This document shows, piece by piece, positions 6,311 to 13,404 of a stretch of DNA of 16,564 bases. The DNA lies in the NCBI GenBank assembly GCA_964393545.1, contig CAYMUB010000004.1:1-16564 (forward strand), given 5' to 3'. The DNA comes from CAYMUB01 sp964393545. Lineage in GTDB: Bacteria > Patescibacteriota > Microgenomatia > Daviesbacterales > UBA10151. The position numbers and the translations under genes are program-made. Each line of letters starts with the position of its first letter. Position 1 is the first letter of the stretch. The notes beneath the pieces were generated by a model. It made no database searches, was not told the DNA's origin, and worked only from the letters and a program-made list of their open reading frames with translations.

Positions 6311-6913
6311 ATGTCAAAGGCTATTCTTTTTATTGATGGAGAAAATTTTCTCCATAAAATTGAAGAGGTTCTAAAAAAGGAATCAGTAAAATTTGATAAG
6401 AATGAAATTGCGAATATTAACTTTAAGAAATTATTTGAAGCTCCATTAAAAAGCATAAATGTCACAAGTAAACTGTTTTATGTTGCCAGGCTTCACCTGC
6501 ATCCAGAGACTAAGAAAAAATCAGAAGAGTTGATAAAATTACAGAGGAAACTCCGAAATAATTTAGTTAATTTAGGATATAAATTTATCATTGCAGGAAA
6601 TGTTAGAGCTCAAAAAGTTGGCGTTAGAACTTTTTTTAGAGAAAAAGGCGTAGATGTAAAGATTGCAGTAGATATGGTTGCTATGGCTTGCGATAAAAAG
6701 CTGGATACGGCTATTCTTTGCAGTTCAGATTCAGATCTTCAACCAGCTATAATGGAGCTTAAAAATAGAAATATAGAGGTTGTTTATTTAGGTTTTGAGA
6801 TAGCTCCTAATAAAGGTTTAACTTATACCGCAGACAGAACAATTCTTCTTCGGAATTCAGAAATTTTGAGAGTTTTTAATTCAAAAAAAGGACTAAAAAA
6901 GGGTCATTATTAA
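6311..6913 (+). CDS. NYN-domain (PIN-like) putative ribonuclease
   Basis: A 200-residue protein with the NYN (LabA/DUF88-like) fold, a PIN-type Mg-dependent RNase family. The acidic positions are in place: D9 in ILFIDGEN, D115 and D121 in KGVDVKIAVDMV, and D140/D142 in CSSDSDLQPAI. The C-terminal strand-helix part (VVYLGFEIAPNKGL) is also typical. Family members act in RNA decay or processing, but the substrate here is unknown. The start is fixed by the extended -10 promoter 6 nt upstream. tmk follows after 10 nt, so the two are probably co-transcribed; no functional link between them is obvious. The basic C-terminal tail (SKKGLKKGHY) might contact RNA. Confidence 0.85.
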   Translation: MSKAILFIDGENFLHKIEEVLKKESVKFDKNEIANINFKKLFEAPLKSINVTSKLFYVARLHLHPETKKKSEELIKLQRKLRNNLVNLGYKFIIAGNVRAQKVGVRTFFREKGVDVKIAVDMVAMACDKKLDTAILCSSDSDLQPAIMELKNRNIEVVYLGFEIAPNKGLTYTADRTILLRNSEILRVFNSKKGLKKGHY

Positions 6914-6923
6914 GAAAATCAAT

Positions 6924-7586
6924 ATGGAAAAGGGCAAATTAATTGTTATTGATGGGATTGATGGGTCAGGAAAAACCACCCAGGTTAACCTGCTGTCAGA
7001 ATATTTAACTCAAAAAAATATTCCTCATGAAGTGATTAGTTTCCCCAGGTATGAAGATAATTTATATGGGAAATTAATTAGAAGGTATTTGAATGGGGAG
7101 TTTGGGTCAATTCAGGAGGTGAATCCATACTTAATGGCTTGTATCTTTGCTGGTGATAGGGTTTTAGCTAGACCTTTGATAGAAAACTGGTTGAGTAGTG
7201 GAAAGTTGGTAATAGCTAACAGGTATGTATCTTCAAACAAAGCTCATCTAGCTGCTAATTTGCCTGAGGATCAAAGAGAGGAATTTATGAATTGGGTGGA
7301 CAATTTAGAATATCAAACAAATCGCATGCCTAAAGAGGATTTAAACTTACTTTTAAATGTAGATTCTAAGGTAGGGCAAGAGAATGTTCGCAGTCAGAGA
7401 GTGGATATTCATGAAGATAACTTGAAGCATTTACAGCAAGCAGCCAAAATTTATCTTGAACTGTCAGCAGCAGAATCCAATTGGAAAGTTGTAAATTGTA
7501 TGGAGAGTGGTAGAATGAGGTTCAAAGAGGATATACATAAAGATTTAATTGTTATCCTGAATGAAGTAACAAAAATATATGACTAA
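6924..7586 (+). CDS. tmk: Thymidylate kinase
   Basis: Phosphorylates dTMP to dTDP with ATP, the step after the thymidylate synthase encoded at the right end of the window. The 220-residue protein has the P-loop GIDGSGKTT (residues 11-19), FPRYEDNLYGKLI, the helix AGDRVLARP and NRYVSSNKAH (99-108). The last takes the place of the DRY..S motif of the E. coli type, with Asn for Asp. These features place it in the FPRYE/NRYVSSN subgroup rather than the short enterobacterial form. No clear Shine-Dalgarno site is seen in the 10-nt gap after the NYN gene. The downstream gene overlaps the stop by 8 nt. Confidence 0.92.
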   Translation: MEKGKLIVIDGIDGSGKTTQVNLLSEYLTQKNIPHEVISFPRYEDNLYGKLIRRYLNGEFGSIQEVNPYLMACIFAGDRVLARPLIENWLSSGKLVIANRYVSSNKAHLAANLPEDQREEFMNWVDNLEYQTNRMPKEDLNLLLNVDSKVGQENVRSQRVDIHEDNLKHLQQAAKIYLELSAAESNWKVVNCMESGRMRFKEDIHKDLIVILNEVTKIYD

Positions 7587-8064
7587 TAAAACAAAAATTC
7601 AGTTAGGATCAATAGGGGTTTTAACTGTTTTGGTAATTGCTCTAGTTGCTTCACAAAGCGCCAGTCCAGACTTTCCTCTGCTTTTTGGATTAAAAAGACA
7701 ACAGGAAAAAGTGTTCTTTAGTTTTAAGTCAACTCCACAAGAAAAAGTAGACTATATGAGAAGTTTGTTAAATATTCGCTTGAATGAGTTAAGCAGCCAA
7801 GTAAACAGACAAAGTTATAGTCATATTCTACCTTCAGCTTCAAGATATTCTTCTCTGGCTGGGGAAATTACAGATATTATTGTTTCAAACAATATGAAAG
7901 ATCAGGTAAATGCTGTCATGGAGCAATTTACCCAACATAAAAAAGTTTTACAGGATTTATATGTTATCTACCCAAAGAATACTGATAATGTAGAGTATAA
8001 ATACATTGAAGATGATATTAATTATTTAGATCTTTACTTAGACAAATTATCCAAACTTAAATAA
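7579..8064 (+). CDS. N-terminally anchored membrane protein, possibly DUF5667-like
   Basis: A 161-residue protein with one hydrophobic segment (about residues 9-26) that is a signal anchor or uncleaved signal, followed by an extracytoplasmic helical part. The stretch FPLLFGLKRQQEKVFFSFKSTPQEKVDYMRSLLNIRLNEL resembles the opening of DUF5667-type proteins (proline, PLK-like turn, then 'F---P--K'). This is a similarity recalled from memory, not a proven match. Its ATG lies within the last codons of tmk (8-nt overlap), so translation is probably coupled. It ends 3 nt from the end of the convergent ACT-domain gene. Function unknown. Confidence 0.7.
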   Translation: MTNKTKIQLGSIGVLTVLVIALVASQSASPDFPLLFGLKRQQEKVFFSFKSTPQEKVDYMRSLLNIRLNELSSQVNRQSYSHILPSASRYSSLAGEITDIIVSNNMKDQVNAVMEQFTQHKKVLQDLYVIYPKNTDNVEYKYIEDDINYLDLYLDKLSKLK

Positions 8065-8067
8065 TTT

Positions 8068-8724
8068 TTAAGCTAGATTACTTAACTTTTTCAACGTGGA
8101 GAAGGCTTTATCAACATTTTTATCCTCAAAAACAATTGTGAGCTCTGTATAGGTTGATATTACCTCCACCACATTAATCTTCTCCCAAGCCAGCATTTTT
8201 AAAATCTGATAATAAACTCCTGGTGTTTCCACAATCTCTTTAGGTAAATGGATTGTGATAGAGGAGAGGTTTTTAATGACTGATAACATTATTTCAGATG
8301 AGAAAATCTTTTCTATCACTGTCTTGGCTTTAAAGTCTGATATGAAAGTTGTTTCTCTTATTCCTTGTGAAACAGCACAAAATACATCCTTTTCTTTAGA
8401 TAGTTGATTAAATAATTCTCTTTGCTTGTCTATCAAAGAGTCTGAATTATTAAATGTCAGTTCTGTTAGGTTAGATCTAACAGTTAGATTGGTTAGATTA
8501 AATTTACTGTAAGGCCTGATTTTGCTGTTACTGAGCCTTTCACTAATGCGTTTTAAAGCCATTACAATAGCTCCCTCTTTAACGCTTTTATATAGCTTTT
8601 TTTCAATTTCCGGACGGATTTCCCGGGCATATGCAGAGTAATTAATAATTCCTCGCGATAGCCCCTCCTCAATAAAAGGCTGGCCTTGGATAATTTCACC
8701 TAAAGCATCTTTGATGCTAATCAT
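8068..8724 (-). CDS. Stand-alone tandem-ACT regulator or regulatory subunit next to lysC
   Basis: A 218-residue protein divergent from the lysine operon. The C-terminal part (about 154-216) is an aspartokinase-type ACT domain: SSITIHLPKEIVETPGVYYQILKMLAWEKINVVEVISTYTELTIVFEDKNVDKAFSTL follows the strand-helix-strand-strand-helix order and the 'NI--IST-E--I' signature. Residues about 85-150 look like a second, more divergent ACT unit. The first 65 residues form an unrecognised helical domain (GIINYSAYAREIRPEIEKKL) that could be a winged-helix-like DNA-binding or docking module. A linker carries NLT repeats (76-89). The neighbouring aspartokinase lacks ACT domains, so this protein probably senses lysine or diaminopimelate and either binds the kinase or controls the shared promoter region. 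That role is inference. The start is fixed by a leaderless promoter. Confidence 0.8.
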   Translation of the reverse strand: MISIKDALGEIIQGQPFIEEGLSRGIINYSAYAREIRPEIEKKLYKSVKEGAIVMALKRISERLSNSKIRPYSKFNLTNLTVRSNLTELTFNNSDSLIDKQRELFNQLSKEKDVFCAVSQGIRETTFISDFKAKTVIEKIFSSEIMLSVIKNLSSITIHLPKEIVETPGVYYQILKMLAWEKINVVEVISTYTELTIVFEDKNVDKAFSTLKKLSNLA

Positions 8725-8793
8725 GTTAGAATCTTAACATTTTGTATATATTTTGTCAAGAATACCTATTTTTTTGACATTTGATTTCTAACA
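8724..8793. promoter_or_regulatory. Inverted repeat spanning the divergent promoters
   Basis: TGTTAGAA (8724-8731) and TTCTAACA (8786-8793) are perfect 8-bp inverted arms 54 nt apart. One overlaps the -10/start of the ACT gene; the other abuts the lysC -10. The two TTGACA boxes themselves face apart with 14 nt between them. Candidate operator pair for a shared regulator (inference). Confidence 0.4.
8731..8759 (-). promoter_or_regulatory. Promoter of the ACT-domain gene
   Basis: On the reverse strand: TTGACA (8759-8754), a 17-nt spacer whose last three bases are TGT (an extended -10), and TAAGAT (8736-8731). The box ends 6 nt before the start codon (8724-8722), so the mRNA should begin at the ATG. 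Confidence 0.75.
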
Positions 8794-8801
8794 AGTAGAA
8801 T
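8774..8801 (+). promoter_or_regulatory. Promoter of the lysine operon
   Basis: TTGACA (8774-8779), a 16-nt spacer and TAGAAT (8796-8801). The -10 ends 7 nt before the lysC ATG at 8809, so the operon transcript should begin within a base or so of the start codon. Confidence 0.75.
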
Positions 8802-8808
8802 AACAGCT

Positions 8809-9684
8809 ATGAATAATATAGAAAGACCAATGGTGGCAAAATTTGGCGGCACATCAGTTGCTACCAGAGAGGCAATTTTAACAATTACAGAAATTGTCAG
8901 GAGTAACCTTAACAGGAGACCAGTTTTAGTGGTTTCTGCTATTAGAGGTGTAACTGATGCTTTGCTTAAAAGACAAATAGGATTAGTCCGGGAAATCCAT
9001 CAAAAATTAATAAATGACCTTTTTTCAAATGGGGAAATAGGGGCTGAGGTTATGAATTATGTTGATCACAGGCTTAGAGAAGCAGAAGTTATAGTTCAAA
9101 GGACGAATTTAACTCCCGCAGATATGGATGAATTAGTTTCTTTTGGAGAGATTATTTCCTCCTATATTGTTTCTCAAGCTCTAAGAATTGCTGGAATACC
9201 CTCGGAACAAGTAATTGCCAGCAGATTAATTGTGACTGATGATAATTTTATGCAAGCTGAATTTTTACCTGAAGAAACTAAAACTAGAGTAAGAAATACT
9301 TTAACGCCAATTCTGGATAGAAGATCTGTGCCAGTTATAACAGGTTTTATAGGGTCAACCAGGGATGGAAGGATAACAACATTGGGTAGAGGTGGATCTG
9401 ATTATTCTGCTGCGATCATTGGTTATTCTTTAGATGCATCAGAAATTCAAATCTGGACTGATGTGGATGGAGTTTTTACTGCAGATCCTAATGTTGTAAA
9501 AAATGCCCGACTGTTACCAGTAATTTCTTATGAGCAGGCTTTTCTTTTAGCTGAATCAGGAGCCAAAGTCTTGCATCCAAAAACCATGGGTCCAGCTTTA
9601 AAGGGAAATATTCCGATCAGAGTTTTAAATACTTTTAATATTTCAAACAGCGGTACTTTAGTGACCAGGGTTAAAGAAGGATAA
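8809..9684 (+). CDS. lysC: Aspartokinase, catalytic domain only
   Basis: Phosphorylates aspartate, the first step of lysine/diaminopimelate synthesis. The amino acid kinase fold is complete: KFGGTSV at 11-17, SFGEIISS near 111-118, TTLGRGGSDYSAA at 190-202, TDVDGVFTADP at 217-227 and ESGAKVLHPKT at 249-259. It ends with RVLNTFNISNSGTLV, exactly where normal enzymes (400-460 residues) pass into two C-terminal ACT domains. Those are absent, and the next gene starts within 3 nt of the stop. The divergent neighbour encodes tandem ACT domains, so regulation may act in trans. The ATG at 8809 is preferred over the internal Met at residue 8 because of promoter spacing. Confidence 0.93.
   Translation: MNNIERPMVAKFGGTSVATREAILTITEIVRSNLNRRPVLVVSAIRGVTDALLKRQIGLVREIHQKLINDLFSNGEIGAEVMNYVDHRLREAEVIVQRTNLTPADMDELVSFGEIISSYIVSQALRIAGIPSEQVIASRLIVTDDNFMQAEFLPEETKTRVRNTLTPILDRRSVPVITGFIGSTRDGRITTLGRGGSDYSAAIIGYSLDASEIQIWTDVDGVFTADPNVVKNARLLPVISYEQAFLLAESGAKVLHPKTMGPALKGNIPIRVLNTFNISNSGTLVTRVKEG
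9676..9681 (+). promoter_or_regulatory. Shine-Dalgarno site of dapB
   Basis: GAAGGA lies 5 nt before the dapB ATG. It shows that this organism uses Shine-Dalgarno initiation inside operons, in contrast to its unit-leading genes. Confidence 0.65.
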
Positions 9685-9686
9685 AA

Positions 9687-10343
9687 ATGAAAATTGCATT
9701 AATAGGGTATGGGAATATGGGAAAAGAAATCGAACGCTTGATTAATGAATCAGGACATCATCAAGTGGTTTCGAAAAGCCTACAACAAATAAATAGTGAA
9801 TCAGATGTGGTGATTGATTTTACCTCTGCTGAAGTTGTGCTGGAAAATATCAAAAAAATAGCTTCTTTGGGTAAAAACATGGTAATTGGGACAACTGGTT
9901 GGTATGAACAGATGGATGAAGTTAAAAGAATTGTTGAGAGAGCTAATATTGGTTTAATCTATGCTCAAAATTTTTCTATAGGAGCTAATATCTTTTTTAA
10001 AGTAGTAGCACAAGCAGCTTTCTTAATGTCAAAATTTGGAGGTTATGATGTCTATGGTTTAGAGATCCACCACCAAGGTAAAAAAGATTCACCTTCAGGA
10101 ACTGCTTTGAGAATTGGAAGAGAAGTTGAAGGGTTGCAATTTACTTCAATTAGGGCTGGAAGAAATCCCGGATTTCATCAGGTGGTTTTTGATTCTGTAG
10201 CTGATTCAATTACTTTATCTCACAGCGCTCATAACAGAACAGGTTTTGCTCAAGGAGCAATTCTAGCAGCAGAGTTTATAAAAGGGAAGAAGGGTTTTTA
10301 TAATTTTGATGAATTATTTAATCAGGAGATGAAACATGAATAA
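9687..10343 (+). CDS. dapB: 4-hydroxy-tetrahydrodipicolinate reductase, compact form
   Basis: NAD(P)H-dependent reduction of the DapA product to tetrahydrodipicolinate. The 218 residues begin with a Rossmann GYGNMGKEI (7-15), followed by VIDFTS (43-47) and GTTGW (68-72). The active-site block is EIHHQGKKDSPSGTA (catalytic H128 or H129, K132), with SIRAGRNPGFHQVVF later. It is about 50 residues shorter than the E. coli enzyme. The missing part is the region between the first strand and VIDFTS, as in other compact DapB proteins such as that of Thermotoga. A Shine-Dalgarno site sits 5 nt upstream. Its end overlaps the dapA start by 8 nt. Confidence 0.93.
   Translation: MKIALIGYGNMGKEIERLINESGHHQVVSKSLQQINSESDVVIDFTSAEVVLENIKKIASLGKNMVIGTTGWYEQMDEVKRIVERANIGLIYAQNFSIGANIFFKVVAQAAFLMSKFGGYDVYGLEIHHQGKKDSPSGTALRIGREVEGLQFTSIRAGRNPGFHQVVFDSVADSITLSHSAHNRTGFAQGAILAAEFIKGKKGFYNFDELFNQEMKHE
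10324..10328 (+). promoter_or_regulatory. Shine-Dalgarno site of dapA
   Basis: AGGAG lies 7 nt before the dapA ATG at 10336, inside the last codons of dapB. Confidence 0.65.
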
Positions 10344-11220
10344 ATTTACAGGTACAATTACTGCTTTAGTAACACCATTTCAACCAAATGGGCAAGTTGA
10401 CGTTTTGGCGTTAAAGAATCTAGTGGACTTTCAAATTAGAAATAATATAAGCGGGATTGTTCCTTGCGGGACAACTGGTGAGGCAACAACTTTAGACCAG
10501 GATGAATACAGACTGGTTATAGAAACAGTGGCAAAAGAAACAAATGACAGAGTGCCAATTATAGCAGGAGCAGGTAGTAATGATACACAAAGGGCGATCC
10601 ATTATTCCCAGATCGCCAAGGAAGCTGGGGCTGATGCTCTTTTGCATGTGACTCCATACTATAATAAGCCTACTCCAAATGGACTGGTAGCCCATTTCAA
10701 AGCCATAGCTAAGGCTGTTGATTTACCAATTATTTTATACAATGTGCCTGGGAGGACTGGTTCTAATGTTGCTGCTGCAACTGTAATTAGAATAGCTCGA
10801 GAAGTTCCACAAGTAGTGGGAGTAAAAGAAGCATCAGGCAATATCTCACAAATGATGGAAATTATACAGGATGCACCCTCAGACTTTTCAGTTTTATCTG
10901 GAGATGATGCTTTTACCTTGCCCTTAATATCTGTTGGAGGAGTTGGGATAATTTCTGTTGTTTCAAATGAAATACCAAAAGAAATGTCCCAGTTAACCCA
11001 GGTTGCACTAGATGGTGATTTCAAAAAAGCTAGAAAGCTGCATTATGAGTGGCTTGATTTAATGAATGTTAATTTTGTGGAATCAAATCCAATTCCTGTA
11101 AAAACAGCCCTTTTCTTAATGGGAAGAATTAAAGAAGTTTTCAGATTGCCGTTGGTTTCAATGGAGGAAAAAAATAAAGAAAAGCTGAAAGGAGTATTGA
11201 TTGCTCACAAACTTATATGA
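10336..11220 (+). CDS. dapA: 4-hydroxy-tetrahydrodipicolinate synthase
   Basis: Condenses pyruvate with aspartate semialdehyde. The 294 residues match the usual length and TIM-barrel pattern. The Schiff-base lysine is K164 in VGVKEASG, the catalytic tyrosine Y135 in ILYNVPGRTG, and the threonine pair T46/T47 sits in CGTTGEA. The TPYYNKPTPNGL loop contains Y109. Nothing unusual is seen. Its start overlaps dapB and its stop overlaps the asd start (ATGA, 11217-11220), so it sits in a tightly coupled part of the lysine operon. Confidence 0.96.
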   Translation: MNKFTGTITALVTPFQPNGQVDVLALKNLVDFQIRNNISGIVPCGTTGEATTLDQDEYRLVIETVAKETNDRVPIIAGAGSNDTQRAIHYSQIAKEAGADALLHVTPYYNKPTPNGLVAHFKAIAKAVDLPIILYNVPGRTGSNVAAATVIRIAREVPQVVGVKEASGNISQMMEIIQDAPSDFSVLSGDDAFTLPLISVGGVGIISVVSNEIPKEMSQLTQVALDGDFKKARKLHYEWLDLMNVNFVESNPIPVKTALFLMGRIKEVFRLPLVSMEEKNKEKLKGVLIAHKLI

Positions 11221-12245
11221 AAAAAATTGCAGTTGGTATTTTAGGTGCCACCGGTATGGTGGGACAACGTTTTATTACTCTTTTAAATAACCACCCCTGG
11301 TTTGAAGTGGTTGTGGTGGCAGCTTCATCTCGCAGTGTGGGAAAAATCATAGCTAATTTAACTATCCAGGCTGTTGAAAGTGATATGGATAAGATTGCCC
11401 AAAAAGTCAGGTTAGTTTTTTCTGCTTTGGATATGGAGAAGAAAAAAATTAGAGAGATAGAAAATGCTTATGCATCTTGTGGTATTCCTGTGGTTTCTGT
11501 AACTTCAGCTCACAGGTGGACTGAGGATGTGCCAATGATCATGCCTGAGATAAATCCTCAACATTTAGAGTTGATTAAATTCCAGCAAAAAAACCATGGG
11601 TGGGAAAAAGGATTTATTGTGGTCAAACCAAATTGTTCAATTCAATCATATGTGCCTTTGCTTACTCCCTTATTAAAATATGGAATTAGAAAGGTAGTGG
11701 TGACAACTTTACAAGCAGTTTCAGGAGCTGGAAAAACAATGGGTAGTTGGGTGGAGATGCAAGATAATGTTATTCCCTATATCCCGGGTGAGGAGGAAAA
11801 ATCAGAGCAAGAACCATTAAAAATCTGGGGGGAAATTAAAAATAACAAAGTTAAACTGCATGGACCTAAAATTAGCGCTACCTGTATTAGAGTTCCTGTG
11901 CAGGATGGGCATATGGCATCTGTAAGTATTGAGTTTGATAGTAGAGTAAGCAGAGAGCAGATTCTAAAAGAATGGAGGATTTTTGATCCTTTAAAAGATT
12001 TAAGTCTACCATCTAGTCCTGATCCTTTTATAACAGTAATAGATGACGAAAACAGGCCTCAAACCAGATTGGATAGAAATCTAGGAAAAGGCATGGGTAT
12101 TAGTGTTGGTAGGCTAAGAGAAGATGGGAGCAGAGGCTATAAATTTATAGGTTTGTCACACAATACCATAAGAGGTGCAGCAGGTGGAGCAATTCTAACT
12201 GCAGAACTTTTGAAAAGATCGGGATATTTAAATGGCAAAAATTAA
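11217..12245 (+). CDS. asd: Aspartate-semialdehyde dehydrogenase, archaeal/fungal type
   Basis: Reduces aspartyl phosphate to the semialdehyde that DapA uses. The 342-residue protein has the NADP-binding GILGATGMVGQRF (7-19), catalytic C140 in KPNCSIQSY and H232 in RVPVQDGHMASV. The PEINPQHLELI segment, the long TTLQAVSGAGKTMG and the NVIPYIPGEEEK block belong to the archaeal/fungal Asd class rather than the E. coli class. The region after the first strand is a little shorter than in typical relatives. The start overlaps dapA by 4 nt and the end overlaps dapL by 14 nt. No Shine-Dalgarno site is close to the start, so translation probably relies on coupling. Confidence 0.94.
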   Translation: MKKIAVGILGATGMVGQRFITLLNNHPWFEVVVVAASSRSVGKIIANLTIQAVESDMDKIAQKVRLVFSALDMEKKKIREIENAYASCGIPVVSVTSAHRWTEDVPMIMPEINPQHLELIKFQQKNHGWEKGFIVVKPNCSIQSYVPLLTPLLKYGIRKVVVTTLQAVSGAGKTMGSWVEMQDNVIPYIPGEEEKSEQEPLKIWGEIKNNKVKLHGPKISATCIRVPVQDGHMASVSIEFDSRVSREQILKEWRIFDPLKDLSLPSSPDPFITVIDDENRPQTRLDRNLGKGMGISVGRLREDGSRGYKFIGLSHNTIRGAAGGAILTAELLKRSGYLNGKN

Positions 12246-13404
12246 TTCAAATTACAAGAAACTACCTCAAAGCTATTTATTTTCAGAAATAGCAAGAAGA
12301 ACCAAGGCTTTTTCAGAGGCAAATCCTGACATGGAAATTTTAAGACTAGGTATTGGTAACACTACTCAACCTTTAGCTCCAGCAATTATCAAGGGGTTAA
12401 CATTGGGGGTAAAAAAACTGGCTAGTATTAAAACATATACCGGGTATGGTGATGAACAAGGAGATAGTAGCTTAAGACAAACTCTAGCCAACTGGTATAA
12501 AAAAAGAGGGGTTAACCTAGAACCTGAGGAAATATTTATCAGTGATGGGGCAAAGTCAGATGCTGCCAATATTGCCTCTATTTTTGATCAAAATAGTATT
12601 GTGGCAATCACAGATCCAGTTTACCCTGTTTATTTGGATTCTAATATTATCTCAGGCAGGAAGATAGTTTATCTGGAAGCTCTAGAGGAAAATAATTTTA
12701 TTCCAAATCCTCCAAAGCAAAGAGTGGATTTAGTATTTTTGTGCAGTCCTAACAATCCAACAGGAGTAGTGATGAGTAAAAAACAGCTGAAAGAATTTAT
12801 AGATTATGCTTTAAGATATAAAGCAGTTATTATTTTTGATGCTGCCTATTCTGAATATATTTCTGACAAGGGTTTACCAAGAAGTATTTATGAAATTAAG
12901 GGAGCTAAAAGTTGTGCCATAGAGCTACAAAGTTTTTCTAAAGGCGCTGGATTTACCGGAGTAAGATTGGGTTGGACTGTAGTTCCAAAAGATATGGGTG
13001 AGGTGAATAGAATTTGGAATAGAAGGCAAACTACCATGTTTAATGGAGCATCAAATATTGCCCAGATGGGAGGTTTAGCTGTTTTGTCTGACCAAGGTCA
13101 AAAAGAGACACATCAACAAATTAGTTTTTATATGGGAAATGCAGCCATTATCAAAAAAGGCTTAGAAAACACAGGACTTAAAGTTTTTGGTGGGAGTAAT
13201 GCTCCTTATCTTTGGGTAAAATGTCCCGCAGGTTTAACTTCCTGGGAGTTTTTTGATAAATTGTTAAATGAAGCACATGTTGTTTCAACACCAGGGTCAG
13301 GATTTGGTAGTATGGGTGAAGGGTATATAAGGCTTTCTGCTTTTGGACAGAGAGAAAATATAAAAAAAGCAGTAGATAACATAAAAAGGAATTTAAAAAT
13401 ATGA
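12232..13404 (+). CDS. dapL: LL-diaminopimelate aminotransferase
   Basis: Converts tetrahydrodipicolinate straight to LL-diaminopimelate with glutamate, bypassing the acylated DapC/D/E route. The 390 residues follow the DapL pattern: NYKKLPQSYLFSEIARR at the start, RLGIGNTTQPL (DapL usually has GIGDTT), TYTGYGDEQG, DPVYPVYLDSN, LCSPNNPTG and FDAAYSEYI. The PLP lysine is K237 in QSFSKGAGFTGVR. Its place between asd and lysA, and the lack of dapC/dapD/dapE nearby, support the assignment over a generic aspartate aminotransferase. It overlaps both neighbours (14 nt with asd, 4 nt with lysA). Confidence 0.93.
   Translation: MAKINSNYKKLPQSYLFSEIARRTKAFSEANPDMEILRLGIGNTTQPLAPAIIKGLTLGVKKLASIKTYTGYGDEQGDSSLRQTLANWYKKRGVNLEPEEIFISDGAKSDAANIASIFDQNSIVAITDPVYPVYLDSNIISGRKIVYLEALEENNFIPNPPKQRVDLVFLCSPNNPTGVVMSKKQLKEFIDYALRYKAVIIFDAAYSEYISDKGLPRSIYEIKGAKSCAIELQSFSKGAGFTGVRLGWTVVPKDMGEVNRIWNRRQTTMFNGASNIAQMGGLAVLSDQGQKETHQQISFYMGNAAIIKKGLENTGLKVFGGSNAPYLWVKCPAGLTSWEFFDKLLNEAHVVSTPGSGFGSMGEGYIRLSAFGQRENIKKAVDNIKRNLKI

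Noticed and set aside
10659..11024. Reverse-strand open frame of 121 codons inside dapA
   Set aside because: Lies wholly within a secure, well-conserved gene, has low-complexity Ser/Thr/Pro composition, and has no promoter or family match.
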